Below are positions 7,372 to 13,615 of a stretch of 13,615 nucleotides of DNA, in pieces. The notes under the pieces are model-generated. The model was not told where the DNA came from. It did not search any database and was given only the letters and a program-made list of their open reading frames with translations. The translations under genes were made by a program, and so were the position numbers. Location: the NCBI GenBank assembly GCA_047615875.1, contig JBLHGU010000131.1, forward strand, positions 1 to 13,615. Direction: 5' to 3'. Source of the DNA: JBLHGU01 sp047615875 (lineage in GTDB: Bacteria; Pseudomonadota; Gammaproteobacteria; Arenicellales; CAJQKF01). Position 1 is the first letter of the stretch. Each line of letters opens with the position of its first letter.

Positions 7372-7473
7372 AGTTAACTAGCGAAATGTAAATACTGGTT
7401 AGCTTTTATTTTTGTTAGATAAAATTATACAAGCCCGATTCCAGGTAACACATTCATTGATGGCTCAAGCCCT

Positions 7474-7821
7474 TCAGTTGAGAAACGGCAGCCTGTTAAG
7501 ACGGAGGCGAAAGCGTATTGAATCCCTACTTTCGTCAGGAACCCTTGCCTCGCCGTCGATGACGTCATCCTCGATTCTTCCTCTAAATTTTATCGGTAAT
7601 CCCCTGATATCTTTACGACCGAATAGTGATCGGTTCTCGACATGCTGCGTCAGGTTACCTTCCATCTCGAAACCACAGTCTTCAACTTCGTAGGTGCCGG
7701 CGGTGAAATGTTCAGCGCTGGCGCTGCGAAAATCACCTGCATTAATGAACGCTGTGGAAAAGTCTTCCCAGCCAAACGGCCCTAAAATATCCACCTTGTA
7801 AATACCGTCAATATTTTTCAT
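7474..7821 (-). CDS. Small GrlR-like (calycin-type) hypothetical protein
   Basis: This 115-residue protein begins MKNIDGIYKVDILGPFGWED and continues with strand-rich segments (FINAGDFRSASAEHFTAGTY, CGFEMEGNLTQHV, RSLFGRKDIRGLPIKFRGRI, DVIDGEARV, SIRFRLRLNRLP). The order (GIY start, a GDF-type turn, a GTYEVE strand, FG before the GRI.DDVIDG pair) resembles small GrlR-like beta-barrel proteins, first described as a negative regulator of type III secretion. The likeness is by pattern only, and there are no secretion genes here. I chose the ATG at 7819-7821 because GGAG lies about 8 bases upstream. An in-frame ATG at 7861-7863 would add 14 residues but has no ribosome site. There is no signal peptide or membrane segment. 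It converges on kynU across a shared terminator. Confidence 0.7.
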   Translation of the reverse strand: MKNIDGIYKVDILGPFGWEDFSTAFINAGDFRSASAEHFTAGTYEVEDCGFEMEGNLTQHVENRSLFGRKDIRGLPIKFRGRIEDDVIDGEARVPDESRDSIRFRLRLNRLPFLN

Positions 7822-8246
7822 GTAAATCTCCAGTAAAGTTTGCATTGCGTTAATGTTTGTCATTATGGAGACTTAGAGCGTCAAGAAAAGTCGAATTAAA
7901 TATTGTAAAAGATCGTAATATACGAAGTATAAAAACATTACAGAATCGGTGATGAATGTAGTTTTGGGTCGCCTTAGACAATTATCGACACGGAATTAGC
8001 AAAAGTTTGACGGGCTCGAAGTTCATCCTGCATGTAACCGGTACTAATATAACAGGCAAAATATAACCCCTTCCCACTTCTCCAGGTAGAATTTATAGGA
8101 CAACTGGGCGAGTGCTATTTAAAGGCATGTAATAGCTGAGGTTAAAGGACGATTTAAAATGTTGGGTGTTATGCAAGCAACCAACTGCGTCCGCTTTACG
8201 CTTCATAATCTGGCAGGACTCAGAGTATGACGAAAATGCGTGGGGG
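7822..8246. other. Intergenic stretch with one tiny candidate ORF
   Basis: These 425 bases hold no recognisable gene or RNA. The only notable item is a 23-codon plus-strand frame at 8159-8230 (MLGVMQATNCVRFTLHNLA...), preceded by AAAGGA at good spacing. It faces the GGDEF/EAL gene and lacks family support, so it is recorded only as a possibility. I found no convincing terminator for the GGDEF/EAL gene here. Confidence 0.3.
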
Positions 8247-10412
8247 CTAAGTCGCCTCAATACTTTGGTCGTTCAGTAGCAATTGATGTATTTCACTAGC
8301 AGGTAGTGGTCTGTCAATATAAAAGCCCTGCGCGTAATCACAGTCCATGCCTTCTAGCAAATCTAGCAGGGCCTCGGTTTCGACGCCTTCACCAACCACC
8401 TTCAGATTCAACGAGTGTGCCAGATCAATCATAGCCTTTATAACCTTGTCACTGTTCTTCCCCCTATTTAGCAGGAAGCTTTGATCTATTTTTAACTCAT
8501 TGACCGGTAGCATGGTCAAATAGGAAAATGATGAATAGCCTGTACCGAAGTCATCTATCGATACCGAAAAACCTTTTCTAGTCAGCCGGTTCAATATTTC
8601 GATCGCCTGGTCAGGTTTTGCCATCGCAGTGGATTCAGTAATCTCCAAGTTTATATTGCCAGGAGGCATCTTCGACATTCTGCATATATTTTCCAGTATG
8701 TCGGGTATTTCGGGCTGTCCAAAGACACGGCCAGATAGATTGATAGAAATCGACAGCGATTTATCTGCATGGCAATAGGGTTTGCACTGTTTGCAGGTTT
8801 GATGAAAGACCCACTGAGTCAGCTCAAAAATCCTGCCGTTACGCTCACAAATAGGGATGAATTCAACTGGAGAAATTAATCCCAGAGTAGGATGCTGCCA
8901 CCGAACCAATGCTTCTATCTTGGTTACACGGTTCGATTTTATATCGAGTATCGGTTGGTAAAGCAGGAATAACTGGTCATCTTCTATAGCCGCATTAAAG
9001 TCCTGACTCAATTTTAATTGTCGTCTTAATTTAGAGTCTTCTTCAGGGCTATAGAGAACGTAGTTAATGCCAGCGTTTTTTGCCTGATACATAGCCATAT
9101 CGGCATTTTTCACCAGTGAGTCTGCTTCCTCTCCATGGTCAGGGTAGATAGCAGTACCAACATTTGCGTTAATTAGAATACTCACTACGTTACTGTCATT
9201 GAATACGACCGGGTCCTGGAGGGCCTTGATAAATTTTCGGACTATTAACTCGCCATCACTATCACTATCCAGAGCAAACAAGGCATAAAACTCATCGCCT
9301 CCCATACGAGCTAAGGTGTCGGTGCTGCGCAAAACGCCAGAGAGTCGCCGAGCAACCTCGACCAGTATCAAATCTCCAATTTGGTGACCATAATTGTCGT
9401 TAACGGCCTTAAACTTTGTTAGATCTATGCTAGCCACCAGGAATCGGCTGTTGCCACGCTGTCCGGTCTTAAGCAACTGCGCCAGCCGATCTTGGAATAA
9501 AGTTCGATTCGGCAAAGAAGTCAAAGTATCGTGCAATGCTAAATGTCTTAGTTCTTCATTCGCTTTGGAGAGCGATTTCGTACGTTCCAGGACCCGCCCT
9601 TCCAGCGTACGTTTTTGTGATTCAATAATCTTCATTTTGTCCACAATAGCGATGCGCATCTGATCAAAGTTAGTCGCTAATAAATAAAGTTCATCGTCAT
9701 GTTTAGCCGCTACCACATCGTCGAGGGCCTTTGAACTATTGAGGGTTTCAAGCTTTTCTGGATTTAATGCGCTGGCGGCATTGGCCAATGCGTCTAATGG
9801 TTTAGCAATGAACTTGTTTACAAAATACAAAAAGAACAACCACAAAGCTGCCGTCTTTATTACCGAATTGATGATGATTAATATAAAGCTATATTTAACA
9901 CGGTCAATTATCGTAGTGACATCGGTATAAATGTGACCATAGCCAATAAGCGTGGTGGGGCTATTAAGGTTGTCCTGATATTCGATAGGAAACGTATATT
10001 CGAATAACGTTTGACTGACTGCCGACCCCGCCTGCGTCAACTCGATTTCTTTCATTCCAATGTTTTCCAAATCTTTACTCAATAAAACCAGGCTATCTTC
10101 TGCAAGAACATCGCCGATAGAAGCCAAAGTCTGGTTATGTTCATCCACAATTTTGATACCGGATACAGTATTAATTTTCGTCATTCCAAAAAGTGTTACC
10201 TCAAGTTGAGTAGTATCAAATGACCATATCGAATTCACGAAACTGTTTTTGAATGTCTTTTCAAGATCATAAATTTGTTCAAATATTCCACTTTTCACAT
10301 GGCGATACTCAGAAACCAACTGCACACCCGTGACGAGAATGGCAACCATCAGGTAACAACCGAAAACATAACGCAGTAAGCGAAGACCAATGCTATTTTT
10401 AAACTTAATCAC
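8247..10412 (-). CDS. Membrane GGDEF/EAL c-di-GMP turnover protein
   Basis: From the GTG at 10410-10412 this is a 721-residue inner-membrane regulator. Membrane segments lie at about 15-32 and 176-197, flanking a periplasmic sensor region of about 140 residues. A HAMP-like linker and a coiled coil (KIIESQKRTLEGRVLERTK) follow. The GGDEF domain has an intact GGDEF (371-375) and the RSTD inhibitory site five residues before it. The EAL domain keeps EALVRW, ISINLSG, LEITES, DDFGTGYSS, LKIDQSF, GEGVETEAL and AQGFYIDRPLP, so both cyclase and phosphodiesterase activity look possible. The start is chosen because it lies 7 bases after the upstream stop and places a short basic tail before the first membrane segment. 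Starts at 10460 or 10466 would overlap the upstream gene by about 40-47 bases. It is co-transcribed with a periplasmic binding protein that may deliver its signal. Confidence 0.92.
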   Translation of the reverse strand: MIKFKNSIGLRLLRYVFGCYLMVAILVTGVQLVSEYRHVKSGIFEQIYDLEKTFKNSFVNSIWSFDTTQLEVTLFGMTKINTVSGIKIVDEHNQTLASIGDVLAEDSLVLLSKDLENIGMKEIELTQAGSAVSQTLFEYTFPIEYQDNLNSPTTLIGYGHIYTDVTTIIDRVKYSFILIIINSVIKTAALWLFFLYFVNKFIAKPLDALANAASALNPEKLETLNSSKALDDVVAAKHDDELYLLATNFDQMRIAIVDKMKIIESQKRTLEGRVLERTKSLSKANEELRHLALHDTLTSLPNRTLFQDRLAQLLKTGQRGNSRFLVASIDLTKFKAVNDNYGHQIGDLILVEVARRLSGVLRSTDTLARMGGDEFYALFALDSDSDGELIVRKFIKALQDPVVFNDSNVVSILINANVGTAIYPDHGEEADSLVKNADMAMYQAKNAGINYVLYSPEEDSKLRRQLKLSQDFNAAIEDDQLFLLYQPILDIKSNRVTKIEALVRWQHPTLGLISPVEFIPICERNGRIFELTQWVFHQTCKQCKPYCHADKSLSISINLSGRVFGQPEIPDILENICRMSKMPPGNINLEITESTAMAKPDQAIEILNRLTRKGFSVSIDDFGTGYSSFSYLTMLPVNELKIDQSFLLNRGKNSDKVIKAMIDLAHSLNLKVVGEGVETEALLDLLEGMDCDYAQGFYIDRPLPASEIHQLLLNDQSIEAT

Positions 10413-10419
10413 GGGTTGC

Positions 10420-11265
10420 TTACAGGCCGTACCTGGCTTGTATCTCAGCCAGCGTGCCATCAACAATTAGTTCATCCAAAGCTTTACGAATAGGCTCAAG
10501 AATCCGCGCATCTGTCGACTTGTGGAAGGTGTAGCCCATCGACGAAGATTTTAATATTTGGATAACTTCAAACTCATCTGGATTAATATTTGCGGTTTTA
10601 AATAAAAGCTGCGTTGTCGCGTGAGCATAACCCACAGCGTCGATTCTACCTGAGGCCAGTTTCTTCACCATACTTATTCCAGAATTCAGCCGGTCAATAG
10701 ACTCAGGTTTCACACCCTGACTGATCAACAACTGTTCTCCTATATCGTCTCTTACTACGCCAATTTTGAGTCGGTTCAAATCCTCGATAGATTTAATAGA
10801 TAGCTGGCTAGATTTTGGTGCGATAACCGCAACAACATTGGGTGCCATCGGCCCAACAAATTTCATCTTCTGGAGTCGTTCCACCGTGTAAGTTGTCGAG
10901 AACAGGGCCGTTCCAGGATCATTCAAGACCATATGATAGCCACGTGCCCAGGGGTATATTTTAAAATCAACATTTTTGCTAGATACCCCTAATTTGGTGA
11001 ATATTTGTAATAAAACTTCCACCGCCACACCAGTTATCTCGCCTGTATTGGGATCCCGATAGTTAAACGGTGGATACTCCTCAGTGATCCAGTTTAAATT
11101 TTCGATCACTCGAACCACCTGATCAGGATCACTTAAGTCATTCTCAGCAACCGCCGAAGCGCTGATCATAATCCAGATCAGCATCATGGCTACAAGCCTT
11201 TCTATCGGGGCTTTCTTGCCGGATTTCAATCTCAAGTTGATAAATTCCCTGTAAATTTGCAACAT
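10420..11265 (-). CDS. Periplasmic substrate-binding protein, family 3
   Basis: This 281-residue protein starts with a long basic N region and a hydrophobic core (LVAMMLIWIMISASAVA), consistent with export to the periplasm and cleavage near ASAVA-EN. The mature part has the family-3 solute-binding pattern: EEYPPFNYRD, TGEITGVAVEVLLQIF, STTYTVERLQKMKFVGP (the Arg of the T.ER motif that often contacts a ligand carboxylate), DLNRLKIGVVRDD, KKLASGRIDAVGY and the closing IRKALDELIVDGTL. No transporter permease or ATPase is nearby. Instead, the next gene starts 7 bases after its stop and encodes a membrane GGDEF/EAL protein, so a sensory rather than uptake role is likely. The ATG is supported by GAGGAAA. 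The ligand cannot be told from sequence. Confidence 0.9.
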   Translation of the reverse strand: MLQIYREFINLRLKSGKKAPIERLVAMMLIWIMISASAVAENDLSDPDQVVRVIENLNWITEEYPPFNYRDPNTGEITGVAVEVLLQIFTKLGVSSKNVDFKIYPWARGYHMVLNDPGTALFSTTYTVERLQKMKFVGPMAPNVVAVIAPKSSQLSIKSIEDLNRLKIGVVRDDIGEQLLISQGVKPESIDRLNSGISMVKKLASGRIDAVGYAHATTQLLFKTANINPDEFEVIQILKSSSMGYTFHKSTDARILEPIRKALDELIVDGTLAEIQARYGL

Positions 11266-11284
11266 TCTGATTTCCTCACTAAAG

Positions 11285-11308
11285 GCTCTAAGATTCTAAG
11301 ACTCTAAA
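11285..11308 (-). repeat. Three tandem 8-bp repeats in the sensor-operon leader
   Basis: GCTCTAAG, ATTCTAAG and ACTCTAAA lie end to end 20 bases before the ATG of the binding-protein gene. They lie just downstream of a TATAAT on the minus strand, so they fall in the probable 5' leader or at the transcription start. Spacing of 8 bp is less than a helical turn, so protein binding to each unit is not obvious; an RNA-level or slippage role is possible. Confidence 0.5.
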
Positions 11309-11314
11309 ATTATA
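11309..11314 (-). promoter_or_regulatory. Candidate -10 box of the binding-protein/GGDEF-EAL operon
   Basis: The minus strand reads TATAAT 43 bases before the ATG. TTCCCA, four of six matches to the -35 consensus, lies 18 bases upstream. A TTGACT overlapping this site could instead serve as a -35 for a weaker GAATCT. The exact start is therefore unsure, but a housekeeping-sigma promoter in this place is plausible. Confidence 0.4.
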
Positions 11315-11747
11315 GTCAACTTCAGTAATAAATGGGAAAAGGTAGGGAGTCATATATCGGGGTTAAGTCTTAGGTATAAGACCTCATCATTTCTCGCGAC
11401 CAGACTTATGATCGTATAATGTTCCCCAGAATGATTAACCGTCCTTTTTGATCTATATCCACCCGATAAGTAAGCTCGATAGGTAGCCTGTTTTTCGTCA
11501 TTAATATTTGGACTGATAATAATCAATTGGTTGGGCAAAATTTAACTTTTGAAACGTCGGTATTTAACCTACCGAGTCCTTATTTTTTGCCATTCACGAT
11601 CTTTGGCGATAAAAATTCCTGGCCTGGATTTTTTTGATGTTGGAGGATCCACTCGATTTATTTATGAACTGAATCCGAAACATAGAAATAAAAGTGTCCG
11701 ATCCAAAGTGTACGACCTCCCTGTCCTAAAATTCCAGGGTGGTATAT
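11315..11747. other. Intergenic stretch without a recognisable gene
   Basis: Short open frames on both strands (11350-11538 minus, 11549-11755 plus) start with TTG, lack ribosome sites and resemble nothing I know. Two weak hairpins occur. One is TCGGTA/TACCGA at 11557-11575, followed by a T-rich run. The other is an AAAAATCC...GGAATTTTT near-palindrome at about 11611-11635, which on the minus strand could end transcription from the cysteine synthase pseudogene. Confidence 0.35.
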
Positions 11748-12724
11748 CTATTTAAGGCTCATGCCCTTTGTTGCCAGCCATTGTGGATTGAACAAGCTCG
11801 ATCGATACCTGGCACCCCGTCGCATAACACAGTCACAATGGTGTGCCCCGGGCCAAGTTCTCTGGCAACATCAATTGCGCCACAGACATTAATGCCGGTG
11901 CTCGAACCAAGGAACCAGCCCTCTTCACATAGCAATCGATAGACCATGTTAACCATATCCTGGTCAGAAACCTGCAGGGCCCAGTCGATTCCGGCACCCG
12001 CGAGATTATCTGTAATACGGCTATTACCGATTCCTTCAGTGATTGATTTTCCGTCACTCATTGACGCGTTGCCGGTCGTTACGAAGTTGTAGAGCGCGCA
12101 GTCGGCGCAATCCAGCAGTACCACTTTGGTATCTTCATTTTGCTGTTTGAGAAATTTGGATACGCCGGCGATAGTCTCACCGGTGCCGACTGCGCAAACA
12201 AACGCATCGACTGAAGCGTCGCTTTGTTGCCAGATCTCGGGCCCCGTGGATTCGTAGTGAGCGAGTCGATTGGCAGTGTTATCGAACTGGTTTACCCATA
12301 CTGCGCCTTCGAACGAACTGGCGTAACGATCAGCCTGTTTCTGGTAATTCATTTCGTTATGGTAGGGAACCGTGGGCACAACGTGTACCTTAGCTCCCAG
12401 AGTTTCAAGAATTTCTACTTTTTCATGCGACTAGTTGTCGGGCATATAAATAACACAGTCATATCCGCGTGCGTTGCAGATGTGAGCAATTCCGATTCCG
12501 GTGTTTCCGGCGGTTCCTTCGACAACCGTACCACCGGGGATTAACGCGCCATTATTTTCGGCATCACGGATCATCCACCACGCGGCGCGGTCTTTAACCG
12601 AGCCGCCAGGATTCATGAATTCGGCCTTACCGAGAATTTCACAACCCGTTGCATTAGACGCTGCCTGTAAACGGATCAGTGGTGTATTGCCTATTGTTTC
12701 TATAAACCCATTACAGCTAGCCAT
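11748..12724 (-). pseudogene. cysK: Cysteine synthase (CysK-like), amber codon plus frameshift
   Basis: The intact ancestor would make cysteine from O-acetylserine and sulfide. The first 97 codons are good family sequence: GNTPLIRL, the PLP Lys44 in NPGGSVKDRAAW, and EGTAGNTGIG (71-76 for the cofactor loop). At 12431-12433 a TAG interrupts MPDN-stop-SHEKVEIL where relatives have Gln (N/T-Q-S), so a single C-to-T change explains it. The same frame then continues with AVGTGETIAGVSKFLK, ITEGIGNSRIT and ELGPGHTIVTVLCD. After LCDG the frame is lost: adding one base in the C4 run at 11815-11818 restores GARYRSSLFNPQWLATKGM and a TAG at 11748-11750. The phosphate loop also reads GTGET rather than the usual GTGGT. 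Two independent lesions argue for a true pseudogene. The start lies 38 bases after the DUF1499 stop on the same strand. Confidence 0.9.
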
Positions 12725-12742
12725 ACGTTTTTATCGCCTGGA

Positions 12743-12748
12743 ATTATA
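12743..12748 (-). promoter_or_regulatory. Candidate -10 box for the cysteine synthase pseudogene
   Basis: A TATAAT on the minus strand sits in the 38-base gap between DUF1499 and the cysteine synthase relic. The -35 region would overlap the end of the DUF1499 gene and is poor, so the relic may instead be read from the DUF1499 transcript. Confidence 0.3.
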
Positions 12749-12762
12749 GTGCCAGTGAACAA

Positions 12763-13230
12763 TCACTTTAAGTCGTCGTTCACATGCGCTCGAAATAGCT
12801 CAACGCGTTTTCGGTTGGCGCCAAGATCACTACGACCGACTCTTGAAGCCGAGCGAAAGTGAATCAGGGCCTCGGTGCTATCAATTCTGATTTCAAAGTC
12901 ATCGACAAAGCCAAAAATCGCGGAACTAAAGGTGACATGAAGATGATCGGTACCAATATTTTTGGTCTTACCTCCCATCTCCGTGACGATAATTGCCAGA
13001 ATCGGTAATAATTCTTCAACCGATTGTTCTGACAGGTTCAACGGTTCGATAAAGTGTCCAGTATCCAGTGGATATTCACTGCACACGCAGTTCGGATTGT
13101 CGGGACAGGGCCTGAGCTTGCCATCGATAATACTGGCGACCTGCCCGGTTTCAGATTGTTTACCCAGCACGAATAATGCGATCACCGCTGCCAGTACCAG
13201 GATTGCAATCAATATCAAGATCCACTTCAT
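12763..13230 (-). CDS. DUF1499 membrane-anchored protein
   Basis: The 155-residue protein has one N-terminal membrane segment (MKWILILIAILVLAAVIALF) followed by a soluble DUF1499 domain. Its hallmarks are LRPCPDNPNCVCSEY (about residues 39-53), a central strand region FSSAIFGFVDDFEIRID, and the closing FRSASRVGRSDLGANRKRVE. The domain's function is not established; members are small envelope-associated proteins, often near unrelated genes. Length is typical and the frame is intact. The ATG has no good ribosome site of its own but overlaps, as ATGA, the stop codon of a 19-codon upstream ORF that has a strong one. That suggests translational coupling. Confidence 0.9.
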   Translation of the reverse strand: MKWILILIAILVLAAVIALFVLGKQSETGQVASIIDGKLRPCPDNPNCVCSEYPLDTGHFIEPLNLSEQSVEELLPILAIIVTEMGGKTKNIGTDHLHVTFSSAIFGFVDDFEIRIDSTEALIHFRSASRVGRSDLGANRKRVELFRAHVNDDLK

Positions 13231-13286
13231 CGCTGCACCATGGCATAAATGTAAGCGGAGCTAAATCCATTTAGTACTTCAAACAT
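13227..13286 (-). CDS. 19-residue leader ORF coupled to DUF1499
   Basis: ATG at 13284-13286 is preceded by AGGTGAGGT with a 6-base gap, the best ribosome site on this side of the window. It opens a frame of 19 codons (MFEVLNGFSSAYIYAMVQR) whose TGA overlaps the DUF1499 ATG as ATGA. The peptide has no family I know and no run of one amino acid that would suggest attenuation. It may simply load ribosomes for the downstream gene. Confidence 0.5.
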   Translation of the reverse strand: MFEVLNGFSSAYIYAMVQR

Positions 13287-13615
13287 ATTATTACCTCACC
13301 TGGAGTCAACGAAATTTAATCGGCTAGTATACAGAGCCCGGGATCCGCGCATTGGTCTAAGATATATGCTGGTACTGACCATTATTAAAACAACTCCTTT
13401 AAATGGTACGGACCCGATCGAAATCGCTTTTGGCTGTCGAAATATATTGCATGTTTTGGCCAACGATTTTCAGCAACGTGTCCCGAAGGTTATGCACTAA
13501 AGGCATTGCTGATCATCCTGGTTAGATCAGGAACGTCAAACATGATGACGGTTTCATTCTTCTGCCAGATAGTTTGTATGCTGCCATCAAAGTATTGAAG
13601 CCGATGTGCTCAGGC
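13287..13615. other. Right-edge stretch with a possible gene remnant
   Basis: No complete gene is visible. On the minus strand the frame 13609-13490 encodes protein-like sequence (AHRLQYFDGSIQTIWQKNE, VIMFDVPDLTRMISNAFSA) ending in TAA. A TGA at 13610-13612 closes it upstream and there is no proper start, so it may be the frameshifted 3' end of a gene that lies beyond the window. A minus-strand TATACT at 13326-13331 could be a -10 box for the DUF1499 leader, without a good -35. Confidence 0.3.

Noticed and set aside
7412..7693. A plus-strand frame of 93 codons
   Set aside because: It overlaps the GrlR-like gene in antisense, has low-complexity Ser/Arg/Leu content, no ribosome site and no family features.
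11350..11755. Two short opposing ORFs as a toxin-antitoxin pair
   Set aside because: They are on opposite strands, start with TTG, lack ribosome sites and show no toxin or antitoxin motif.
11759..12379. A stand-alone 206-residue protein starting at GTG 12379
   Set aside because: It is in the same frame as the upstream cysteine synthase part and is separated from it only by the amber codon, so it is the continuation of one broken gene.
12431..12433. Pyrrolysine or other programmed amber readthrough in cysteine synthase
   Set aside because: Relatives have Gln at this position and a second frameshift lies downstream, so simple gene decay explains it better.
12962..13264. A plus-strand frame of 100 codons opposite DUF1499
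   Set aside because: It is antisense to a well-supported DUF1499 gene, and its sequence resembles no known protein.

Overview
This looks like chromosomal DNA of a gammaproteobacterium, probably marine or sediment-dwelling. The grounds are protein style: a TPR-linked class III cyclase, a GGDEF/EAL regulator paired with a periplasmic binding protein, DUF1499 and kynureninase. Degenerate intergenic copies of a motif built around AAGCGG(T/A)CATTC point the same way. The taxonomic call is inference. Genes are well spaced, and the window holds at least four broken genes or gene remnants plus one insertion sequence, so it reads as a decaying accessory stretch rather than a core operon.

Layout. 216-1979 (-): an adenylate/guanylate cyclase with TolB-like and TPR domains. 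2075-2491 (-): a small SnoaL/NTF2-like protein. 2761-3054 (+): the C-terminal remnant of an alpha/beta hydrolase. 3067-5806: a complete insertion sequence of the IS66 family with perfect 19-bp inverted ends and an 8-bp target duplication (CTAGAGTA). It carries a tnpC transposase gene broken by a 5-nt tandem duplication and, overlapping its stop codon, an intact DUF4338 gene. DUF4338 is the family of DruA from the Druantia anti-phage system. 6020-7252 (+): kynureninase, followed by a clear hairpin terminator. 7474-7821 (-): a small GrlR-like protein. 8247-10412 and 10420-11265 (both -): a two-gene operon of a family-3 periplasmic binding protein and a membrane GGDEF/EAL protein. 11748-12724 (-): a cysteine synthase pseudogene with an amber codon and a one-base frameshift. 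12763-13230 (-): a DUF1499 membrane-anchored protein that appears translationally coupled to a 19-codon leader ORF.

How the parts relate. The binding protein and the GGDEF/EAL protein plausibly form a ligand-sensing c-di-GMP module, and the TPR cyclase at the other end is a separate cyclic-nucleotide gene. The hydrolase remnant lies upstream of kynU on the same strand. It could once have been a formamidase-like partner in tryptophan catabolism, with the IS later landing between the two. The most notable item is the DruA-family passenger gene inside an IS66-type element with intact ends. It joins a family best known from phage defence to a simple transposon, with no other Druantia genes in the window.
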